Source: CAZCGA01 sp964498075
GTDB lineage: Bacteria > Desulfobacterota > Binatia > HRBIN30
DNA: 54,495 nt
Direction: 5' to 3'
Assembly (NCBI GenBank): GCA_964498075.1
Contig: CAZCGA010000031.1
Span: 1 to 54,495, forward strand
The notes under the pieces are model-generated. The model was given only the letters and a program-made list of their open reading frames with translations, was not told the origin of the DNA and ran no database searches. A program made the translations under genes and the position numbers. This document shows, in pieces, positions 1 to 9,058 of this stretch. Position 1 is the first letter of the stretch. Every line of letters begins with the position of its first letter.

Positions 1-461
1 TGTACGGCGCCACCGGCGGTGAGGTCTTCCTGCGCGGCCAGGCGGGCGAGCGCTTCTGCGTGCGTAACAGCGGCGTGACGGCGGTGGTGGAAGGCGTCGG
101 CGATCACGGCTGCGAGTACATGACCAGGGGGCTCGTCGTCGTGCTGGGCAAGACCGGGCGCAACTTTGCCGCCGGCATGAGCGGTGGCGTCGCCTACGTG
201 CTCGACGCAGACGGTGACTTCAAGAGCCGTTGCAACCTGGGCATGGTCGAGATCGATCCGGTCGACGAGAAGGACGCCGAGGCGATCCACGCCCTGGTGC
301 GCCGCCACTACGACTACACGCAGAGCGCGGTGGCGTGGCGCGTGTTGTCCGGCTGGAAGGAGTACGCGCGCAAATTCGCCAGGGTCATGCCGGTGGAGTA
401 CCGCCAGGTGCTGGCGAAGCAACATCTCGACTCGGATTCGGCGAAGCTGGCCAGCATCTGA
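1..461 (+). CDS. gltB: Glutamate synthase large subunit, C-terminal end (partial)
   Basis: This is the 3' end of an open frame that enters from the left edge (first full codon at base 3), giving about 152 residues. The sequence has the Gly-rich beta-helix of the GltB C-terminal GXGXG domain: YGATGGEVFLRG, then RFCVRNSGV, VVEGVGDHGCEYMTRG and NFAAGMSGG. In the family the large subunit hydrolyses glutamine and forms glutamate from 2-oxoglutarate on FMN and a 3Fe-4S centre, using electrons delivered by GltD. The ending (EYRQVLAKQHLDSDSAKL) is the expected short helical tail. gltD follows 88 bp later on the same strand, the usual gltBD order. The catalytic domains lie outside the window. Confidence 0.95.
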   Translation, partial: YGATGGEVFLRGQAGERFCVRNSGVTAVVEGVGDHGCEYMTRGLVVVLGKTGRNFAAGMSGGVAYVLDADGDFKSRCNLGMVEIDPVDEKDAEAIHALVRRHYDYTQSAVAWRVLSGWKEYARKFARVMPVEYRQVLAKQHLDSDSAKLASI

Positions 462-473
462 GGGGAATTGACG

Positions 474-540
474 ACTGAATCACTGAGTCATCGGGTCATT
501 TCTCAATGATTCAGTGACTCAGTGAAAAAATGATTCAGTG
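474..540. repeat. Inverted and direct repeats between gltB and gltD
   Basis: The gap is filled with variants of the words ACTGAATCA and CTGAGTCA and their complements. ACTGAATCACTGAGTCA (474-490) can pair with TGACTCAGTG (515-524) and TGATTCAGT (531-539), giving about 17 bp with an A6 bulge; a further TGATTCAGT lies in the loop (507-515). It may be a dispersed intergenic repeat. It leaves no clear Shine-Dalgarno sequence in front of gltD. Confidence 0.7.
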
Positions 541-548
541 GTTTGAGC

Positions 549-2000
<1,452 letters not shown>

Positions 2001-2126
2001 GACGAGTCGACAGGGGTCGTCTGATGCGCGTGCGCGAGGCAGCACCGCTTCATCCATAGCGTGGTGTTGCTGCGCCTGATGTGCTAGCCGAAAAGATGTG
2101 ACGCCACTATCGCGGCCCACGCGACC

Positions 2127-2487
2127 GTGATCAACGCCGTCAAGCCGGATAAGCAAATCCGCTGCGCCGCCCTCGTTGATACCTGATCGGCGCCTATTGC
2201 GCTGCCGGTCGCCTCGGAAAAACCGCCTCGGGTCTCTGCCATCTTGCGCCACCGTGGCTGTGGAAGGCGCCTGTCGGCGCACGGTTTCTGCTGCAGTCAG
2301 GGGTCCCGTCAGTATCGAGGTCAAGGGCTTCCGTCCAATTGTCAGTGAGGTTGGGTCTGTGGACACGCAGCCAAGCGCTGGCGTGCACAAGCCACTGCTC
2401 GGGTATATCGCACCGAACCGGGCTGGGATCGCGGCTCGATATGTTCTGACCAGACGCGTTCTGAGACTTCTGAGAAGCTGTTCTTGA
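2127..2487 (+). pseudogene. Decayed retropepsin-like aspartic protease (copy 1)
   Basis: No intact gene lies here, but pieces in different frames line up with a retropepsin-like (clan AA) aspartic protease of about 120 residues. Frame 2127 reads VKPDKQIRCAALVDT and then hits a stop where the catalytic DTG should continue. A shifted frame then gives GAYC and RLGK. A third frame, from about 2250, reads VRGPVSIEVKGFRPI and PLLGYIAPNRAGIA, matching the family's GPV-I-GFRPI-EPLLGYI pattern as I remember it. The order and spacing fit one domain broken by a stop and frameshifts. A second relic with the same N-terminal block lies at 7333. The family assignment is from memory and needs a profile search. 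Confidence 0.5.
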
Positions 2488-2513
2488 CAATGCAGCTCCA
2501 TCTGGCCTATGAG
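2484..2513 (+). promoter_or_regulatory. Possible sigma70 promoter
   Basis: A perfect -35 hexamer TTGACA (2484-2489) is followed after 18 bp by TATGAG (2508-2513), four of six matches to the -10 consensus. It points toward the composite gene starting near 2872-3022, about 360 bp away. The weak -10 and long leader make this only a candidate. Confidence 0.25.
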
Positions 2514-2642
2514 CCGTCCGAGTTGTCATCTGTGCGTTGAGCAAGAACGGATCGAAATGACGGGGGCACTCCGGAACAACGACCGCGAACCTTCGACTTC
2601 AGCCTTGCGCCCGCCATCAGCGTACGCGTGGCGCGCTTCTTT

Positions 2643-2669
2643 CACGCACGCACGCACGCACGCACGCAC
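2643..2669. repeat. CACG tetranucleotide microsatellite
   Basis: The tetranucleotide CACG is repeated 6.75 times without interruption in non-coding DNA about 200 bp upstream of the composite secreted-protein gene. Tracts of this type can change length by slipped-strand mispairing. Confidence 0.9.
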
Positions 2670-2679
2670 TTCTCTACCT

Positions 2680-2855
2680 TTCAGCCGTCAGCCTTCAGCG
2701 GTCAGCCGGCCAGGCAAGATGGAAGTGCGGGAGCCATGCTACCGCCTTCTTGCTTTCCGAGCACGAGACTTCCAGCTTTCAACTTCGGACTTTCACCTGT
2801 GAGCTTCAGGCCCTCGCTCTGGACCTTGGGCGTTGGACCTTGGTCTTTGGACTAA
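2680..2855. repeat. Degenerate short-word repeats (CAGC/CTTTCA/TTGGACC type)
   Basis: This non-coding stretch is built from runs of related 8-12 bp words. They are TCAGCCGTCAGCCTTCAGC, then a CAGCTTTCAAC / GACTTTCACC series (2770-2800), then GGACCTTGG / CGTTGGACCTTGG / TCTTTGGAC (2820-2852). The CTTTCAAC words also occur in the greA-galT gap at 21591-21660. No open frame with coding character crosses it. Confidence 0.6.
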
Positions 2856-2871
2856 CCGAGAGGAGGCACCC

Positions 2872-5800
2872 ATGAAGCCAATGCGCACCATGCTTGACTG
2901 CAGTGATGCTCGCGGTGATGACCGCGCCCGCCTTCGGCGACGTGCCGCGGCTGCTCAACGACCAGGGCCGCTTCGCCGACCCGAGCGGCAGCCCGAAGAA
3001 CGTCGAGCCATTCCTCGATGCGTGCTTCTGCTCTGGCTCCTCTGCACAATCGGCCTTCCTTCCCGGGGTTGGGGCGCCCCGGCCTCCCCAGTCGTTACGC
3101 TTCAGGCAGGCGACATTGTGGTTGGTGATGTGGACGCCTTCGGCAGTACCGGCGCGGTCTTTCGGGTCGATCCCGCGACTGGTGCACAGACGACCATCTC
3201 ATCCGGGGGCAACTTCATCGAGCCAGGCCACGTCGCCCTCGATGCCAGCGGAAACGTCATCGTGGCCGACGGCTCTGCCCACGCGCTGATCCGGGTTAAC
3301 CCCGCAACAGGAGCCCAAACCATCATTTCCTCCGGCTTCGTCGACATGACTGGCGTTGGAGTTGAGTCCAGCGGAGATATCCTCGTCGTTGATCAAGGAA
3401 GCACCATGACAGGGACAGAACGAATTATTCGCGTCAACCCGATCACCGGCGCCCAGACCATCGTCTCCCTGGCGGGAAGCTTTGTTGACCCACAGGACAT
3501 AGCGATCGATGCAAATGGCGACATTCTTGCGGTAGACAGCAACGCCTTTGGTGGGTCCTGTCCTGGCGGCTGCGGCGGGGTCATCCGCGTCAACCCGATC
3601 ACCGGCGCCCAATCGATGATTGCATCAGGGGGAAATTTCGTTGACCCAGACGGCATCACCATCGACGGCAACGGTCAACTCCTCATTGCTGACTCGCAGG
3701 CGTATGGTGGGTCAGGTGGCGTGATCCGGGTTGACCCCACAACGGGAACGCAAACGACGGTGTCATCGGGCGGTAACTTTGTGACCCCAGTAAAGATTGC
3801 CACCGAGGCCAGCGCAAACATTCTGGTTGTAGACTTCGGAGCCTTTGGATCAGGGGCGGTCATCCGCGTCAACCCGATCACGGGCGAGCAGTGTCTGGTT
3901 TCCTCGGGAGGAAATTTTGTCGTCCCAGCCGCGATCGCCGTCGTGCCCGGAGTGCCACCGGTGCAGGTCAAGTGCGGCGCCCCACCTGCCGTCTGTGGTA
4001 ACGGGTCAGTTGAAGCGGGCGAGCAGTGCGACGACGGCAATCTCACCGACGGCGACGGCTGCGATTCGAATTGTACACTGACGGGTTGCGGCAATGGCAT
4101 CGCGACGGCTGGCGAGGAGTGCGACGACGGCAATAGCAGCTCGAACGACGCCTGCAAGATCGATTGTACGCTCAACGTCTGCGGCGATGGCGTGCCACGC
4201 ACCTGTGTGGAGCAATGCGACGATGGCAATCTCACGGACGGCGATGGCTGCGAGTCGGACTGTACCTTCTCACCGGAGAGCGCCAGCGGAACCGTGGGCG
4301 CGGGCGGTTCCGTGACCACCGACAGCGAAGGTGACGGCGCCACATCGATCGACCCGGTGGAATCGTCGGTGACCTCGCCAAGCGGCGGCACGATATCTAT
4401 CAACGAGAGCGCGTCTACCGGAGGTCCACCCAGCGGATTCACCTTTGTCGAACAGCAGGTGACCATCTCGGCCCCTGCGGCCACCGCCGACATGCCGCTG
4501 GTGCTGGTCTTCTCGATCGACGCCTCACAACTTCCCCCCGGTGTGGACCAGAACACCATCGAGATATTCAAGGATGGCGTGATCGTACCGGCATGCACGG
4601 GCGCGAGCGGCGTCGCTTCACCTGACACATGCGTATCGAATCGGACGCTGCTCGCTGATGGTGACGTTGAGATCACCGTGTTGACGTCGACCGCCAGCGT
4701 GTGGACCTTCGCGGTCCACGCGGGACCAGTGTGTGGCAATGGCATCTTGGAAACGGGCGAGCAGTGCGATGACGGTAATCTCGTAGACGGCGACGGTTGC
4801 TCGAACACCTGTCTCATCGAGAGTGGCTGGACTTGCGCCGGCGCGCCATCTTCGTGTGGACCACTGCCGCCGGAGCCGATATGCACCAGCCAAGATATTA
4901 ATTCGAAGAACGCAGAGAAGTGTGCATCGACATACCGCGCCGCTTTGCTGAAGTGCATCAAGAAGGGCGTCGCCCTTGACACCTGCGACACCTCCAAGAG
5001 TCTCCGCTTTTGTAGCCAACTATCGGCCGACTGTCGTCCGCAGACAGAGATCGACGATGCCGTGCGAATTGTCTACGGCGATCAGCCGGTCATCAGCAGG
5101 TGCCGCCGGACTTTGGCATTTCAAGCTACAAACCTGGTGAGAGTACGATATACGCGGGCCCGTCAGGGAAAGAGCCAGCGCCTCTCGAGAGACACCTCCG
5201 GGTGTATGCGACGCGTGAAGAAGGCGTGTGCTGCAGAAGATCCGTTACAGCTACAAACGCCATGTGATACCGCCGAGACCTCTCAGGATGCCGCCGCTTG
5301 TGTCTGCACCAGCAGGCTGGGTTGTTCGGCAATGTCTCCGGCGGAAGTGGACGCCCTGCGAGCGGGAGGATGGTCGAACACGCGTGACCATGCGAGATCG
5401 TTGGGGTACACCGACACCGTCGCGGCAATGCGCTGCCTGAACGTCGAGGGGCGAGCCTTGGTCGCGGCCCGACTATCGACCAAGGACGGGGCAGAATACC
5501 TCGATCTTCTGTACTCTAGCGATAACGGTGCATTCCTCGCGAAACTGGACGCGGACGGATCGCCAATTCTTTTCAACGAAGGCGGTGGCTTCAAGTTGCC
5601 ACCCAAAGGTGACGGTCCAGTGCTACCGGTGGATTCGGGGGGTTTGGCTGTCTCAGGCACAGGGTCGGCAGGGCTAGAGCTTAGTCGGGGCAGAACGACT
5701 GAAGTATGCGATCTGACCGACTACCTTGCTTGTCAGGCATCGCAAATCGGTAAGGGGACTCTGTATACTTTGTGCCTTGGTGGTATAGTCGGCGGGTCGG

Positions 5801-6285
5801 CATGCTGGTACACTGGGTGGGCTTGCGCAGCATTCCCGACGTTTGTGGCGGCGGCGCAGACTGCTTGTCCGGTCTTGTTCGCGTTGAAGGGCAATGTGTG
5901 TGACATTCTCAGCAGTAACGACCGCCCATGCGATCTGGGATCCGCCTGCGCGGTAGGCCGCTGTAAGAACGGTTCGTGCCAAGCGGGTGAGCCAGCACTG
6001 GATGGTACGGAATGCACCGGTGCATGGGATTTACAATCCACCTGCTTTTTGGGCGCGCACTGCCATGCTGGCGAGTGCGTCCATGACGCCTCTCGTTGTA
6101 GCCCTTGTGAGGTATGCCAGTGGCCTTTTTCTTGCGTGCCGTACGGTCCGGACGGTTGGTGTGACGCCTGCTCCCCCAATTCGACCCAGACGTGCTCAAC
6201 GGGCCTACCCGGCATCTGTGGCCCCGGGACACGGACGTGCAACGCGCAGGGCACGGGCTACGGCTCCTGTGTCCAGAACCAATAG
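2872..6285 (+). CDS. Composite secreted beta-propeller / Cys-rich repeat protein
   Basis: Unknown function; about 1137 aa. From residue 78 to 363 there are repeats of about 45 residues with the pattern VIRVNPITGAQ, SSGGNFVDP, IAIDANGDILVVD, resembling NHL-type beta-propeller blades. Then come Myxococcus-type Cys repeats (CGNG, GEQCDDGN, DGDGC) at 372-466, a beta-rich domain (467-618), another Cys repeat, and a long Cys-rich tail. The start is uncertain. ATG 2872 has a strong AGGAGG site, but its first 50 residues are Arg-rich and out of frame with a relic signal peptide. GTG 3022 gives a plausible signal peptide (VLLLWLLCTIGLPSRGWG) but lacks a ribosome site. The C-terminus stops at CNAQGTGYGSCVQNQ, where similar proteins usually continue, so it may be truncated. 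Confidence 0.65.
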   Translation: MKPMRTMLDCSDARGDDRARLRRRAAAAQRPGPLRRPERQPEERRAIPRCVLLLWLLCTIGLPSRGWGAPASPVVTLQAGDIVVGDVDAFGSTGAVFRVDPATGAQTTISSGGNFIEPGHVALDASGNVIVADGSAHALIRVNPATGAQTIISSGFVDMTGVGVESSGDILVVDQGSTMTGTERIIRVNPITGAQTIVSLAGSFVDPQDIAIDANGDILAVDSNAFGGSCPGGCGGVIRVNPITGAQSMIASGGNFVDPDGITIDGNGQLLIADSQAYGGSGGVIRVDPTTGTQTTVSSGGNFVTPVKIATEASANILVVDFGAFGSGAVIRVNPITGEQCLVSSGGNFVVPAAIAVVPGVPPVQVKCGAPPAVCGNGSVEAGEQCDDGNLTDGDGCDSNCTLTGCGNGIATAGEECDDGNSSSNDACKIDCTLNVCGDGVPRTCVEQCDDGNLTDGDGCESDCTFSPESASGTVGAGGSVTTDSEGDGATSIDPVESSVTSPSGGTISINESASTGGPPSGFTFVEQQVTISAPAATADMPLVLVFSIDASQLPPGVDQNTIEIFKDGVIVPACTGASGVASPDTCVSNRTLLADGDVEITVLTSTASVWTFAVHAGPVCGNGILETGEQCDDGNLVDGDGCSNTCLIESGWTCAGAPSSCGPLPPEPICTSQDINSKNAEKCASTYRAALLKCIKKGVALDTCDTSKSLRFCSQLSADCRPQTEIDDAVRIVYGDQPVISRCRRTLAFQATNLVRVRYTRARQGKSQRLSRDTSGCMRRVKKACAAEDPLQLQTPCDTAETSQDAAACVCTSRLGCSAMSPAEVDALRAGGWSNTRDHARSLGYTDTVAAMRCLNVEGRALVAARLSTKDGAEYLDLLYSSDNGAFLAKLDADGSPILFNEGGGFKLPPKGDGPVLPVDSGGLAVSGTGSAGLELSRGRTTEVCDLTDYLACQASQIGKGTLYTLCLGGIVGGSACWYTGWACAAFPTFVAAAQTACPVLFALKGNVCDILSSNDRPCDLGSACAVGRCKNGSCQAGEPALDGTECTGAWDLQSTCFLGAHCHAGECVHDASRCSPCEVCQWPFSCVPYGPDGWCDACSPNSTQTCSTGLPGICGPGTRTCNAQGTGYGSCVQNQ

Positions 6286-6297
6286 GCGCAGTACGGG

Positions 6298-6657
6298 ATG
6301 GAGGTTGCCGAGAAGATCGCGGCGGCGCTGCGTCAGGCTGGGGTCGATGCGGCAGCGGTGCCTCGTGGAGGGCCAGTGATGGCTCCGGTGATCGTCGAGG
6401 GCCAGGTCACGACGATCGACGGTGGCAGCTGCGCCCTGCGGTATTTCATAAGTTTCGGGGCAGGCGCAACGCGCTCTGGGGTTCGGGGAAAAGCACTGCG
6501 CGCCGGTGGTCAGACGCTGGGCGAGTTTACCGACGAGCGGCGTTCAGGCTTTGGCATGTTCGGCGGCGATACGGAGACGCTCATGCACCGGTGCGTCGAG
6601 ACAGTCGGCTACGACATCGCTAGCATGATCACGACCTCCGAGTACAAGTTGCAATGA
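6298..6657 (+). CDS. DUF4410-like protein, N-terminally truncated
   Basis: This 119-aa frame matches the core of the DUF4410 family as I know it: IVEGQVTTIDGGS, then a Gly-rich FISFGAGATRSGV strand, and a helical end containing GYDIASMI. Family members are usually lipoproteins of 150-200 aa with an N-terminal signal and lipobox. Here those are missing and the reading frame runs, through a TAG at 6283, straight into the upstream composite gene. No ribosome site precedes ATG 6298. It is best read as a 5'-truncated fragment left at a recombination joint. Expression is doubtful. Confidence 0.5.
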   Translation: MEVAEKIAAALRQAGVDAAAVPRGGPVMAPVIVEGQVTTIDGGSCALRYFISFGAGATRSGVRGKALRAGGQTLGEFTDERRSGFGMFGGDTETLMHRCVETVGYDIASMITTSEYKLQ

Positions 6658-6720
6658 GTCTTTGGTTGCGACTCACTACACCTGCTCCCGGTGCATGGCG
6701 CGCACGATGGGTTCCAGTAA

Positions 6721-7029
6721 GTCCGCGACCGCCCCGTTTCACTCCGAGAGGGTGCGGCGGGTGATTTGGACTCCGTGGCGCTCGAAGACGCGTTCCCATT
6801 CCTGTCGGCACAGGTCCCGCTGATATGGCAGACGCGGTTGTGCGTGCCGGCCGACAAGAACGGTGAGACACCCGGGACAGAGAACCACGCGGCTCTGTTG
6901 ATGTGCTACCGCACCGCGCGCGGGCGCCTCGGGCTTGGCAACGTCCACATCAACAACCAGTTCGGACCCGGAGTGACGTACCCGCGCTTCCGCAACGAGC
7001 TGTGTTTGCCGTCCACGCTGACCCCGTGA
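6721..7029 (+). pseudogene. C-terminal fragment of a Cys-containing secreted protein family
   Basis: The frame ends with RLCVPADKNGE, HAALLMCYRTA, NVHINNQFGPG and NELCLPSTLTP. This is the two-repeat pattern (LC-P-DKNGE, CY, QFG, LC-PS) that I recall from the ends of exported proteins of uncharacterised function in high-GC delta-proteobacterial genomes. An in-frame stop at 6716-6718 cuts off anything upstream and no signal peptide is present, so it looks like a leftover 3' end rather than a working gene. ATG 6766 would open an 87-aa product. Confidence 0.4.
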
Positions 7030-7132
7030 ATGGCTCCCATCATGCGCCGCTGAGCGATGTGATGAACCGCTATTGCTCCGGGCACAGCAAAACTTCTGCG
7101 GCGCCCGATGCAGCTCGATGTCTTCTCGGGCG

Positions 7133-7262
7133 TTGGGCACCCGAACGCGAGCGCCCTGCAACGTGGGCGTCGACAAGAGCTGGATGCCGCGAGTCCGCCC
7201 GCGGCGTCGACGCGGCCCCCATGGATCACACCGACCTGCCGGCGAGCCCGGACCCGTTCTGA
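7133..7262 (+). pseudogene. Relic of a gltD 3' end
   Basis: Two blocks match the end of gltD at 1800-2000. The first reads LG, seven residues, N, V, then VDKSWM (7133-7186). The second, in another frame, reads ARGVD, M-HTDLPASPDPF and a stop (7187-7262). Compared with the intact gene, exactly the DNA equivalent to bases 1848-1924 (77 bp) is missing between the blocks, which explains the frameshift. The copies differ at many positions, so the duplication is old or the second gltD came from a relative. A perfect 12-bp palindrome (CGCAAGCTTGCG) directly follows the stop. Confidence 0.8.
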
Positions 7263-7332
7263 CGCAAGCTTGCGCCTGACGGTCCTTTGGCGCACACTCG
7301 GCGTCGATGCGTTGCACAGGTAACCGTCGCCA

Positions 7333-7494
7333 ATGCGATTTGAACCGGAGCGGCAAATTCGCTTCAATGCACTGGTGGACACCGAGTCGAGCCTGCTGGT
7401 GCTGCTTCGCGCCTGGAGGGATCGCCTCGGTAAACTGCCCACCGCGTCTCGGTCGAGATGGAAACAGCGAGTCGGCGGCTCTTCTCCCGGCTGA
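7333..7494 (+). pseudogene. Retropepsin-like protease relic (copy 2)
   Basis: ATG 7333 opens 53 codons reading FEPERQIRFNALVDTESS and then VLLRAWRDRLGKLP. It matches the N-terminal half of the retropepsin-like relic at 2127 (VKPDKQIRCAALVDT) and the expected LVDTGA-LP-WRDRLG pattern, but the catalytic Asp-Thr-Gly has become Asp-Thr-Glu. After RLGKLPTASR the frame is lost: a shifted frame continues VEMETASRRLFS, like the family's VE-ETADQ strand. The C-terminal half is absent. It stands just after the gltD relic, in the same order as copy 1 after the intact gltD. Confidence 0.5.
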
Positions 7495-7506
7495 TTGTAC
7501 ACTCGC

Positions 7507-8142
7507 ATGAGCGGTGGTACGCATACGCACGTGGGCCTGGCTGAGCGTTACGACGAGACCATCACGCTGCCGCGTGCGGTGCGCTTTCCGGTCGAGCTGA
7601 TTCCTCCCGATGGATTCGATGCGGAGCGGCCGGAGACTTGGCCCAAGATCCTGGGACGGTTGGAATGCGTTGATGGGAGGTTGCTCTACATGCCGCCGTG
7701 CGGAGACGTGCAGCAAGACACGGTAACAGACGTGGTCATTACGCTCGGCGCGTGGATCCGTGCCCATCGGGAGTATGTCCTCGGGACAAACGAGGCGGGC
7801 ATGCATCTCCGGGGTTCCACGCGTGCAGCGGACGCGGCCATCTGGCGGCGCGCCGATCTCGGCGGCCACCTCGGCGGGCTGCGACGCGTGCCTCCGGTCC
7901 TGGCCGTCGAAGTCGGCGGTGACGATGAGACGGAGCGGGCGCTGCGCGACAAGGCGACGTGGTACCTCGGTGCCGGCGTCCCGGTTGTTTGGCTCGTTCT
8001 GCCGGAGCCGCGAGAGGTATTGGTGCTGACGAGCGCCGGCGAGACGCGCTATCGGCTCGGCGAGGTGCTTGCGAGCCACGCGGCGCTGCCCGATCTGCGC
8101 CCTCGCGTCGACGAGTTGTTCGTCCAGATCTCCGAAGATTGA
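7507..8142 (+). CDS. Uma2-family (DUF820) PD-(D/E)XK nuclease-like protein
   Basis: The 211-aa product fits the Uma2/DUF820 family of restriction-endonuclease-fold proteins, common and expanded in cyanobacteria and delta-proteobacteria; their biological role is unsettled. The active-site series is present: Asp in AADAAIW (near 104), Glu in VLAVEVGG and Lys in ALRDKATWYLGAGV, followed by the family's VPVVWLVLPEPREV strand. Length is typical. ATG 7507 is chosen over a TTG four codons upstream. It is a lone gene following the relic region and precedes an NTF2-like gene by 66 bp. Confidence 0.85.
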   Translation: MSGGTHTHVGLAERYDETITLPRAVRFPVELIPPDGFDAERPETWPKILGRLECVDGRLLYMPPCGDVQQDTVTDVVITLGAWIRAHREYVLGTNEAGMHLRGSTRAADAAIWRRADLGGHLGGLRRVPPVLAVEVGGDDETERALRDKATWYLGAGVPVVWLVLPEPREVLVLTSAGETRYRLGEVLASHAALPDLRPRVDELFVQISED

Positions 8143-8208
8143 ACGAAGTCAGGGTCCTTCGGCTGTGACCCGCCGAGAGCCCTTTGACGCCGCAAGCAGG
8201 GGGAGAGT

Positions 8209-8736
8209 ATGGCAAAGAAGCGATCCGCGAAGAAGCCGGGTTCGGTACCACGGAAGAAGGTAGCGGCAGGGAAGCGGGAGCCCGCTGGCGCGAAGGCGGC
8301 GCGGCCGACGCTTCGCAAGCGTACCGCGGCCAAGCCGGCGGCGCGCAGCAGTGTGCGCGCGGCGGCGGTCGTCAACCCTGTACGCGACCTGGCGCGACGC
8401 ATCGTCGACCTGACCGTGAACCACCAGGAGGAGAGTGCGTTCGCGCTCTATGCCGATACCATCGAGTCGGTCGAGCCAGGGATGCCGCCCGCTGTCGGGA
8501 TGGAGGCGATCCGCCGAAAGCTGGTTCAGTGGCGAGGATTCGTCAGCGACGCACAGTGGCAGGCGCGCAACGTCTGGGTCGACGGCAACACGATCATCAT
8601 CGAGTGGGCCGGACGTATCACGATTACAGCCACCGGCAAGCAGGTGGACTTCAGGGAAGTCGCGATCCACGAGGTTGCGAACGGCAAGATTGTTCGCGAG
8701 CGCTTCTACTACGATCGGTCGGCGTTGCAGCCCTAG
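8209..8736 (+). CDS. NTF2/SnoaL-like protein with a basic Lys/Ala-rich N-terminal tail
   Basis: Residues 1-60 form a low-complexity tail of Lys, Arg, Ala and Pro (KKRSAKKPGS, KAARPTLRKRTAAKPAARSS), like histone-H1-type or nucleic-acid-binding tails. Residues 60-175 look like a SnoaL/NTF2 cone fold: helix VRDLARRIVDLTVNHQEESA, Asp-Thr-Ile-Glu-Ser strand, GMEAIRRKLVQW, and closing strands IIIEWAGRITIT and GKIVRERFYYDR. Family members are small enzymes or ligand-binding proteins. The tail is unusual and suggests DNA, RNA or membrane binding, which is inference. ATG follows AGGGGGAGAGT, a good ribosome site. Confidence 0.75.
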   Translation: MAKKRSAKKPGSVPRKKVAAGKREPAGAKAARPTLRKRTAAKPAARSSVRAAAVVNPVRDLARRIVDLTVNHQEESAFALYADTIESVEPGMPPAVGMEAIRRKLVQWRGFVSDAQWQARNVWVDGNTIIIEWAGRITITATGKQVDFREVAIHEVANGKIVRERFYYDRSALQP

Positions 8737-8751
8737 CTTGCGGATAAGTTG

Positions 8752-8885
8752 CTGGCGCCCGCGCTGACCATCGCGCTGGGAATCAATGAAGTGACCGTCT
8801 GCCAAAGTGGGACCTCAACCGCGATGGGAAGATCGGTGCGGACGAGGTCGTGGCGGCGATGCGACGGGCGCTGGACACGGGTTGA
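8752..8885 (+). pseudogene. Relic of a dockerin-like C-terminus
   Basis: Two frames, joined by a one-base shift near 8810, read ALTIALGINEVTVC and then DLNRDGKIGADEVVAAMRRA before a stop. The second block has the Ca-binding loop D-N-DGKI-E followed by a helix, as in dockerin and EF-hand repeats. It starts right after the previous gene's stop and has no upstream coding part, so it is a leftover tail. An intact dockerin-like tail occurs in the gene at 30684. Confidence 0.5.
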
Positions 8886-9058
8886 GCGCCGCTCGGCACT
8901 ATTGCCTTGACTAATTCAGTCGGCTCGTAGTACGCGAAGCTAGGTTTCGTAGATCCAATGTATCGTGAGTCTCGTTCCTTCCTGGGCGACGGTGCGTCGT
9001 GGCTTTGGGATGCGACGATGCGAGACCGGCGCGTAGCGGTGTGTTCCGGAGGTGCCAG

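Noticed and set aside
6739..8079. 446-codon minus-strand frame across the relic region and the Uma2 gene
   Set aside because: Covers the opposite strand of a good Uma2 gene and of several relics; Arg/His-rich composition with no domain.
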